From: Haloglomus irregulare
GTDB lineage: Archaea > Halobacteriota > Halobacteria > Halobacteriales > Haloarculaceae
DNA: 64,000 bases
Reading direction: 5' to 3'
Assembly: GCF_007421925.1 (NCBI RefSeq)
Contig: NZ_QMDX01000002.1
Coordinates: forward strand, 411,378-475,377
Shown: piece by piece, positions 37,952-44,741 of the stretch
How positions within the stretch are numbered: the stretch's first letter is position 1
Layout of the letters: each line of letters opens with the position of its first letter
Position numbers and translations under genes: made by a program
The notes under the pieces: generated by a model
The model's database searches: none
The model's input: the letters and a program-made list of their open reading frames with translations, nothing else
What the model was told of the DNA's origin: nothing

Positions 37952-38010
37952 TACCCCAAACGCGGTCATGAATCCTCGCCGTTCAGGGCGGGGAGGACGT
38001 CAACGGTAGG
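37952..38010 (+). mobile_element. IS200/IS605-type right end with subterminal hairpin
   Basis: Just after the tnpB stop, TCCTCGCC (37973-37980), loop GTTCA, and GGGCGGGGAGGA (37986-37997) can fold into a stem-loop. This is the sequence type found at the right ends of haloarchaeal IS1341/IS605 elements, where the guide (omega) RNA is also encoded. The left end is missing, so the element cannot move by itself. The exact end is not defined. Confidence 0.55.
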
Positions 38011-38220
38011 GGATGACCCGCACGCTCTCGACGCCGGCCGCGGACGCTCACTCGGTGCCCTTCCCGCACCCGTGGTCGGGGCGTTCCACAGCGACCACGC
38101 CCTCGTTTCAGAGAGCATCCGCCGTGTGCGAGATCCCGTGGCCCAGCCGCCGGTCGGGCTGTTCCGCCGCCGACCCGAGCAGAACCGCCTCATCATCGAG
38201 GCGGTCCGCCGACCCGGCGA

Positions 38221-39762
38221 TCAGGCCTCGCTCGTTGTGGACCCCGGCTCGGTCTCGCCGGTGACCTCTCCCTGTGTGGCGTCTCCACCGGACTGGTCGG
38301 CGTCCGAGGCGTCGCTGAGGTCCACCCCACGCCAGTTCCCGAGTTCGAACCAGCCGGCGGCCACGGTGGCCGCGACGATGCCGGACACCGCGAACGCGAA
38401 CCAGATCCCGACTGGAGTGCGGGTCCCGAAGAACCAGATGTCGACCGGGATGACGCCCTGCGAGGCGACGTAGGCGATCGGTAAGCGGATGAACCCGAAC
38501 AGCAGGACCGCGATGGCGGCGGCTGTCAGCGTCTTGCCGGCGCCACGGAAGCCACCGCTGTACGCTCGCAACACGCCGACGAAGCCGAACGTGGGCGCGA
38601 TCCATCGGAGGAAGGTCGCTCCCTCCGCGACGACGGCCGGCGAGTCATCGAACAGGCGGATGATCTCGGGGGCGAACACGAAGGTCAGGACGCCAAGCGC
38701 CGACAGGATGAGAAAGGACGTCTTGGCGGCGAACCGGTTGGTGGCGACGACGCGGTCCTTCCGGCCGGCGCCGATGTTCTGCCCCGTCATCGTCTCGACG
38801 CCGCGGTCGATCGCGATAGCGGGCATGAAGATCATCGAGAAGACGCGGATGCCGACGCCGAACGCGGCGACGACTGAGGTCGAGAACAACGTGACGATGA
38901 CCAGTACGGCGTTGACGGAGATGGCTCGACCGGTGTTCTCGACGGAGGCGGGCACCCCGAGCCGGAGCAACTTCCGGACGTAGCCGAGATCGGGGATCAT
39001 CTCTCGGGGGTTGATCCGGATCCCATGAGAGCCCCGCAGCATGAGCCAGAGTCCGACGACCATCGCCGATCCCCGCGACAGGACGGTAGCGATCGCCGCC
39101 CCCTGGACGCCCAACTCGGGGAGCGGCCCGACGCCGAAGATGAGCAGCGGGTCGATGGCGATGTTGAACACCACCGTCCCGAGCATGACGAACATCGGCG
39201 TGATGGTGTCGCCGGCCCCTCGCATGAGCGCAATGAAGACGGTGAAACCGAACAGGAACGGGAGACCGAGACTGATGACCTGCATGTACTCGATGGCCGA
39301 CCCCAGAACGGCAGGTTCAGCGCCGAACACCTGCAGCAGGTCGGCCACGGCCACGAACCCGAGCAGTCCGAACCCTATACCGGCCAACAGCGTCAGGCTG
39401 ACCGTCTGGGAGGCGGCGTACTCGGCGGCCGCCGCGTCGTCGGCGCCGGTGTGCTGTGCCACGAGGACGCTGCCGGCGATCGTCAGTCCTAATCCGAGCG
39501 AGATGAACAGATAGACCAGCGGGAACCCGAGGCTGATCGCCGCCAGCGCGTCCGTACTGTACCGCCCGAGCCAGAACGTATCGGCCAGGTTGTAACTGAC
39601 CTGCAGCAGATTGGTGATGACGATCGGCAGCGAGAGGAAGAACAGCGACTTCGGAATCGACCCGTCAGTCAGGTCCAGTTCCGACTGTCCCTTGAACAGG
39701 CCACCGAGACGGCTCCTGAGACTCAAACGTCTCCCTCGCGACACATCGCCCGAACGCGACAC
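38221..39762 (-). CDS. MATE-family multidrug/Na+ (H+) antiporter
   Basis: This 513-residue exporter has twelve hydrophobic segments in two homologous halves. The first half opens with SLPIVITNLLQVSYNLADTF and contains MRGAGDTITPM; the second half has LGVPASVENTGRAIS and FRGAGKTLTAAAIA. Both match MATE repeats. An acidic C-terminal tail (SDASDADQSGGDATQGE) is a haloarchaeal addition. The frame opens with GTG at 39762; GTG at 39744 is possible. A TATA-like run (minus strand CCATAATAAG) lies about 55 bases upstream. Confidence 0.93.
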   Translation of the reverse strand: MSRSGDVSRGRRLSLRSRLGGLFKGQSELDLTDGSIPKSLFFLSLPIVITNLLQVSYNLADTFWLGRYSTDALAAISLGFPLVYLFISLGLGLTIAGSVLVAQHTGADDAAAAEYAASQTVSLTLLAGIGFGLLGFVAVADLLQVFGAEPAVLGSAIEYMQVISLGLPFLFGFTVFIALMRGAGDTITPMFVMLGTVVFNIAIDPLLIFGVGPLPELGVQGAAIATVLSRGSAMVVGLWLMLRGSHGIRINPREMIPDLGYVRKLLRLGVPASVENTGRAISVNAVLVIVTLFSTSVVAAFGVGIRVFSMIFMPAIAIDRGVETMTGQNIGAGRKDRVVATNRFAAKTSFLILSALGVLTFVFAPEIIRLFDDSPAVVAEGATFLRWIAPTFGFVGVLRAYSGGFRGAGKTLTAAAIAVLLFGFIRLPIAYVASQGVIPVDIWFFGTRTPVGIWFAFAVSGIVAATVAAGWFELGNWRGVDLSDASDADQSGGDATQGEVTGETEPGSTTSEA

Positions 39763-39976
39763 GACGACACGCTGCTACCGCTGTCGAAGAACGATCGACG
39801 TCCCACTCTCACTTATTATGGTAAATGGCCGGACGTACTTGACCCCTTCTCTACCCACACGCAACCATCCGAGAAACGGCCGAGTGGCCGCCTCGTGAGG
39901 TCTTGGCACCGGACGGCCGCACCGTATCGGGATTACCGGCTCCGTACGGGTGTCACCGACGGTGAGACGGAGGCAT

Positions 39977-40315
39977 CTACCGGCGGACCGGTACACGAGC
40001 CGGGCGGGAGGCGAGACGCGTATGCAGCACGGTGAGGGCGGACCCGGGGGCCGAGTCGACCGGGCGTCCCGCCTCGTCTACCGTGTGCGTATCACCGTTG
40101 CTGACGGCCGGCGAGTGGACGAACACCGTCTCGAACGTCTCGTCGGGACCGTCGGGATCGCGTGGATAGTGGGGGACCCCTGGCGGGGTGAACACGAGGT
40201 GCCCGGGTGAGACGGCCCACCGGGCGTCCGTGCGTGTAGCGACCGATTCCAGCTTCCCGAGGGAGCTGCCTGTGCTCTCTCCTGCTCTGCCGGCGGACTC
40301 CGACCTCGCGTTCAC
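39977..40315 (-). pseudogene. Cupin-domain fragment
   Basis: The recognisable part is VSPGHLVFTPPGVPHYPRDP followed by ETFETVFVHSPAVSNGDTHT, the second half of a cupin beta-barrel with its metal-ligand His in VPHYPRD. The first cupin motif (G-x5-H-x-H) is missing; the N-terminal 30 residues are Ser/Gly/Arg-rich with no homology. The gene is either 5'-truncated or codes for a half-barrel. It is divergent from the cyclodeaminase gene. Confidence 0.55.
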
Positions 40316-40391
40316 GAAGCCCCGCTATGATCCGCGATCACATCGCGCTGCATGCCCGGTGTATTAACGGTCCCCCGCGCGGGGGTCCGGT

Positions 40392-41369
40392 ATGTGTGTT
40401 CGCGTCATTCCGGGCGACACCGTGGCCGATCTGCTGGCCCTCGATGATCTCCTCGGGGTCGTGGCGTCGGCGTTCCGCAGCCAGGGGCGTGGCGCGGTCG
40501 AGCGGCCCGACCGCCCACATTACCCCCTCGGTGCGGGGCTCGAGGAGGACCCCCATGCGGGGGGAACCGGGCTGGCGATGCCCGCCTACATCCATGGCAA
40601 CCGGTTCACCGTCACGAAACTCGTGACCGTCCACGAGGACAACCCCGAGCGGGGGCTACCGACCGTTCAGGCACAACTCCTCCTGCAGGAGGCCGCGACC
40701 GGCACGCCGGCTGCCCTGATGGCCGGCGAGGCGGTCACCAATGCTAGGACCGGCTGCATCGGGGGCCTCGCCGCCCAGCACCTCGCCCACGGGCCGGTCA
40801 CGCTGGGGCTCATCGGCGCCGGGACGCAGGCCCGCTGGCAGGCCCGCGCCATCGCGGCGGCGACCGACATCGACACCGTTCGGGTGTACTCGCCCAGTAA
40901 CTCCCGGGCAGCCTGCGCAAGTGACCTCCGTGATGCGGGGCTGGACGCCCGGGCGGTCGACTCGGCTCGTGTGGCGGTCGCGGACGCCGACGTCGTCGTC
41001 ACCGCGACGACGGCCCGCGAGCCGGTGTTCCCGGCCGACGCGCTCGCGGCGGGCGCCGTCGTGGTCGCCGTCGGGGCCTACACGCCGGAGATGCAGGAGC
41101 TCCCCCCGGAGGTCTTCGAGCGGGCGACGCGGGCGTTCGCGGACGTACCGACGGAGGTTGCCGGGACGGGTGACGCACTGGCCGCAGGACTCGATGTCGA
41201 CTGCTTCCAGCCGCTGTCGGCGGTTCTGGAGGGGGATACCGGTCGCAAAGGGCCGGAGGACGTCATCGTCGTCTGCTCGGTCGGGACGGCCGTACTCGAT
41301 GCGGCGACAGCCGAACACCTCTTCGAACGCGCCGAAGCACGAGCCGTCGGAACCGTTGTGGACCTGTAG
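40392..41369 (+). CDS. Ornithine cyclodeaminase / alanine dehydrogenase family protein
   Basis: This 325-residue NAD-dependent enzyme has the family core: GGTGLAMPAYIHGNRFTVTK (substrate region), ASTGTPxALM-like ATGTPAALMAGEAVTNARTG, Rossmann loop LGLIGAGTQARWQARAI, and VVTATTAREPVF. Relatives make proline from ornithine or reduce imines/ketimines, and some are tauropine- or alanine-dehydrogenase-like, so the substrate is open. The start ATG at 40392 lies about 25-30 bases after an AT-rich run (TATTAACGG), consistent with a leaderless message. Confidence 0.9.
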   Translation: MCVRVIPGDTVADLLALDDLLGVVASAFRSQGRGAVERPDRPHYPLGAGLEEDPHAGGTGLAMPAYIHGNRFTVTKLVTVHEDNPERGLPTVQAQLLLQEAATGTPAALMAGEAVTNARTGCIGGLAAQHLAHGPVTLGLIGAGTQARWQARAIAAATDIDTVRVYSPSNSRAACASDLRDAGLDARAVDSARVAVADADVVVTATTAREPVFPADALAAGAVVVAVGAYTPEMQELPPEVFERATRAFADVPTEVAGTGDALAAGLDVDCFQPLSAVLEGDTGRKGPEDVIVVCSVGTAVLDAATAEHLFERAEARAVGTVVDL

Positions 41370-41481
41370 GGGCGAGTCCGGGAGGAGACGGCGCGTGGAC
41401 CCGACTGTGGGAGCAACGGTTCCTCCCGGGCGTACAGAACGAGTCGACCGCCCCGGCCTCGGGTCCGCTCACCCTCCCTTT

Positions 41482-41509
41482 CGGAACTATGGAGAACGCC
41501 CCCGTTCCG
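41482..41509. promoter_or_regulatory. Inverted repeat upstream of orc1/cdc6
   Basis: CGGAAC at 41482-41487 and GTTCCG at 41504-41509 form a perfect 6-base inverted repeat with a 16-base spacer, 32 bases before the Orc1 start. It could be an operator or part of an origin-recognition element, but a short repeat like this can occur by chance. Confidence 0.3.
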
Positions 41510-41540
41510 TCTATGTGACCCCGGCCGGAGGGAAACGCCA

Positions 41541-42533
41541 ATGATCGGCGACGCTCGGGTCCTCCAGCCGGCATTCGTCCCTCGGGAGGTCGAGCATCGC
41601 GACGGCGAAGTCGACGCCCTGACGAACGCACTCGACCCGATTACACGGGGCGAGACGGCCTCCCTGTTCGGTCCATCCGGAACGGGGAAGACCTGTATCG
41701 CACAGTACACCGTCGAACGGCTCCGCGAGCAGGTCCTCGACACCGAGTACCAGTACGCCAACTACTGGCGCGACTACACCCGTCACCGGGCGCTCTACCG
41801 CGTGCTCGAAGCTATCGAGGGGACGCTGGATATCCATCGCCAACCGACGCCGGCCGACGAACTCTCCGAACGCCTCCGCTCGTACGACGGAACCCCGCAC
41901 GTCGTCGTGCTCGACGAGGTCGACCAGCTCCGGGATACGAGCGTCCTCTACGACCTCTACAGCACGCACGACTGCACGATGGTCCTCATCGCCAATCGCC
42001 AGGCAGCAGTGTTCGACGACCTCGATGACCGGCTCAGTTCGCGCCTCCACAGCGCCCGCCGTGTTCGGTTCGATCGGTACAGTCGCGACGAACTCGTGGC
42101 CATCCTCGAGGCCCGGGTCAAGTGGGGCCTGACGAGTGCTGTCGACCGGACGTATCTCGAACACATCGCGGACGCTGCCGCCGGAGACGCCCGTATCGCT
42201 ACTGGCATCCTCCGCAATGCTGCGCGCGATGCGGAGCGGGCGGGGCGGGAGGAGTTCACCACCGGCTCAGTCGAGGGAGCTATCGCCGAAGCCCGACAGC
42301 AGGTCCGCCGGACGAGCCTGGAGACGCTCACCCGACGCCAGCGCGTCCCCTACGACGTCATCGACGAGTACGGCGAGATCGACCCCGGGGAGCTGTACGG
42401 GCAGTATCAGGAGCGTGTCAGCGACCCCAAGACCAAGCGGACGGTCCGCAACCACCTCCAGAAGATGGTCCGCTGCGACCTTGCCGTCGCCGACGGCGAG
42501 AAACGCGCCCGGACGTACCGCATTCGGAACTGA
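41541..42533 (+). CDS. orc1: Orc1/Cdc6-family replication initiator (330 aa)
   Basis: This AAA+ initiator has Walker A GPSGTGKT (residues 44-51), Walker B VVVLDEVDQL (121-130), sensor-1 ANRQA, and a C-terminal winged helix (RQRVPYDVIDEYGEI to RTVRNHLQKMVRCDLA). The length is short but normal for the accessory Orc paralogues of Halobacteria. GGAGGG ten bases ahead of the ATG supports the start. Whether an origin lies here is undecided: no repeated ORB element is seen in the 170 bases upstream. A deletion scar follows downstream. Confidence 0.9.
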   Translation: MIGDARVLQPAFVPREVEHRDGEVDALTNALDPITRGETASLFGPSGTGKTCIAQYTVERLREQVLDTEYQYANYWRDYTRHRALYRVLEAIEGTLDIHRQPTPADELSERLRSYDGTPHVVVLDEVDQLRDTSVLYDLYSTHDCTMVLIANRQAAVFDDLDDRLSSRLHSARRVRFDRYSRDELVAILEARVKWGLTSAVDRTYLEHIADAAAGDARIATGILRNAARDAERAGREEFTTGSVEGAIAEARQQVRRTSLETLTRRQRVPYDVIDEYGEIDPGELYGQYQERVSDPKTKRTVRNHLQKMVRCDLAVADGEKRARTYRIRN

Positions 42534-42659
42534 TTCGCAAAGTCCCACAACGCCGGGCGATAGCCGCTCAGCCGACCGGGATGTCCAGCTGCCGGTCGTT
42601 TCGGGAGTAACGAAAGCCGCGCTCACGAGACTAACCGTCCGGTTCGCCTTCGATAGTGT

Positions 42660-43003
42660 ATGGCAACAGCGAATCGGGATACGGTCCCCTCACTGCCGGC
42701 GCTCGAGCCGGGCATCACCCGAATCGGACCCGGTGAGCGTGCGACCGGAGCACTTGCCTCGCTCGCTCTCGACCACGCCATGGTCGACGGCAGCCCGGTC
42801 CGGTGGGTCGATAGTAACGGACACACACGAACGGGTTGCCTCGCGTTCGAGGTGGGGAAACCACGCCCTTCGATGAGGCGTTCTATCGGGAGCGGCTGTT
42901 CCGTGCGGCTGAGACCGTCCTCTCGCCACTGGGCTGGCGACGGTCCGCGGTCCGGTCGTACTGTGACGACAGCGAGGCCGTGACAGTTCAGGCATCCACC
43001 TGA
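42660..43003 (+). pseudogene. Deletion fusion: 5' end of Rad51-like gene joined to 3' end of family-B DNA polymerase gene
   Basis: From ATG 42660 the frame reads like the N-terminus of a haloarchaeal RecA/Rad51-like protein: MATANRDTVPSLPALEPGIT, then GALASLALDHAMVDG and RWVDSNGHTRTG. Homology stops at about 42850, before any Walker A motif. In another frame the last 49 codons read GETTPFDEAFYRERLFRAAE, then TVLSPLGWRRSAVRSYCDD, resembling the C-terminus of haloarchaeal family-B DNA polymerases. Such genes are, from memory, neighbours in intact genomes, so a large internal deletion is the likely cause. Neither protein can function. Confidence 0.6.
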
Positions 43004-43274
43004 GAGGACCGGCCCGTGTCGGGGCCGCTACAGCTGATACTACCTTCACCCCAGTATCCGTCCGAGAACGGCCCTTCGGGTAGCTCCCCCGCCCATCCAC
43101 CAGCGGAGCCACCAGCGTTGATAGCTATGCCAGCTCCCGTGGTCCGTCCGGGCGGGTCCCGCGTGTCGTCCCGACCCGGGTCTTCATGAGGCCGAGCAAC
43201 GCAGCCCGGCTGTCCGCCGGGGCCGCCGCGACGACCGCGGGCCGGCCGGCGGTGTCCATCGCGTCGGTGGCTGC

Positions 43275-43763
43275 TCAGTCGGACCCCCGGACCCACTCCT
43301 CGAGGGTGAACGCGTCGTACTCGGCACTGTGGACCAGGGCCCAGTCCGCCGCGTCCCATTCGGGGAAGGCCGTGTCGCCATCGTACTCGCCCGGCACTCG
43401 GCTGAGGACCATCCGGTCGACGGTGGGCTGGAACAGGTCGTAGATGTCCGCCCCACCGATGACGTAGGCGCGGTCCGCCCCGAGCGACTCGGCGATGTCG
43501 AGGGCGTCGTCGACACCGCCAGCGTGGTATGCCGAGTCGCCCCCGAACTCGGACTCGGAGCGACTCAGGACGATCTGTGCGCTCCCGGGGAGATCATCGC
43601 GCATCGAGTCGAACGTCCGCCGACCGAGGATCACGGGATGGCTGGCGATCCGCTCGCGGTACTGTCGCTTGTCGGCCGGGATGCTGGGCCACGGGAGTTC
43701 CCCGTCCCGGCCGATGACGCCGTTCTCCGCGACCGCGGCGACCGCGACCAGTTCCGTCGTCAT
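43275..43763 (-). CDS. folA: Dihydrofolate reductase
   Basis: This 162-residue enzyme reduces dihydrofolate with NADPH. Motifs are [20 protein letters not shown] (residues 7-26, substrate pocket, with Asp27-equivalent in the next helix), [13 protein letters not shown] and [13 protein letters not shown]. The frame extends to 43877, but homology begins at [13 protein letters not shown], so 43763 is used. The ATG overlaps the stop of a Rieske remnant upstream by 4 bases. Thymidylate synthase is not adjacent. Confidence 0.94.
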   Translation of the reverse strand: MTTELVAVAAVAENGVIGRDGELPWPSIPADKRQYRERIASHPVILGRRTFDSMRDDLPGSAQIVLSRSESEFGGDSAYHAGGVDDALDIAESLGADRAYVIGGADIYDLFQPTVDRMVLSRVPGEYDGDTAFPEWDAADWALVHSAEYDAFTLEEWVRGSD

Positions 43764-44122
43764 GGCTCCGGCCCTCCGTCGTGTCGGTCCCCGCGCCCGT
43801 CGACCCACGCCCTGAACGTTCCCAGGACCTCCGAGTCGTCGGACCCGCCGATCCCGGTATCGACCCGGTACTCCCACCCGCGGACGCCGCAGATGCGGTC
43901 GTCACCCATGAGCTGCCCGACGCCGAGGTGTCCGCCACGATGGGGGCAGCGACCGGACGAGACCGGCACCTCGTCATCGCGGACGCCGACGAGGTCGATG
44001 TCTGCCGTGTGAGCGTGCACGGGTTCGCGGCCGAGGCGGTCGGCCCGGGTCGCGACCTGCTGTGGGTCGCCCGCGTCGGGGGCTGTCGTCGTCACCGCTG
44101 CACCCCCGGGAGCGCGCCCCAC
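43760..44122 (-). pseudogene. Rieske [2Fe-2S] domain remnant with a lost ligand
   Basis: The segment IDLVGVRDDEVPVSSGRCPH, then [13 protein letters not shown], matches the Rieske domain found at the N-terminus of haloarchaeal FMN-dependent glutamate-synthase-type proteins. The first ligand pair CxH is intact, but the second is CGVR where the family has CxxH, a CAC-to-CGC change. The protein also stops after [12 protein letters not shown] instead of continuing into a catalytic domain. Both faults argue for decay. Its stop overlaps the DHFR start. Confidence 0.6.
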
Positions 44123-44741
44123 GGGCTGCCTCGGTCACTCGTCCGTCCGCACTCCGGATATCGCGCCGCTTGACGGAGGTAGACCACGTCCTTCCGGATA
44201 GCGTGTCTCGTGGATATAACGGTGACGCCGTCCGGCGCCGCTCGTGCGGCTGGTACCCGAACGGTCGCAGTAGAACGACCGAGTCGGGACCGGCGCCGTA
44301 CATCGGCCCTCGGTGCGGTCCTCACCGTCCTGCTGCCCGACTCGCCGCCGCGACTGCTCGGCGATGTACTGCGACCCGTCGTTCCGAAATCCCTTCTCCG
44401 GCCGGTGGCCCCCGTGGACACGGACGTCAGTCCCTCCACCGAGAACGTCTCGGGTGTGCTCGTGAACGCCCGCTCGGTAGTCGTCGCGGCGCTGCCCGGT
44501 CCACTCGAAGCAGTACAGGGCCTGACAGTTCACCCGCTACTCGGAAACGATTCGGGACAGCGACGGGCGCGTAGTCGCGCAGCGTTGCCATTCGGTGGGT
44601 TCCGGACGACATTACGTACCGACGGGTGGGGTTCCCCGTGACACGGGGGAGTACGGATACGAGATGCCCGCACCGTACCGCCCGAACCCGTTAGGAACCC
44701 ACCGGGAACCCATCGGAGGCGGCGTGCTGGGTGTCGGATGG
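44123..44741. other. Gap without a recognisable gene
   Basis: The plus-strand frame 44210-44641 and minus-strand frame 44135-44533 are open but match no family I know. Overlap of both frames argues against confidence in either. Confidence 0.4.

Noticed and set aside
41370..41540. Replication origin directly upstream of orc1
   Set aside because: No repeated ORB-type element or extended AT-rich unwinding region is visible in this short gap; only a 6-base inverted repeat.
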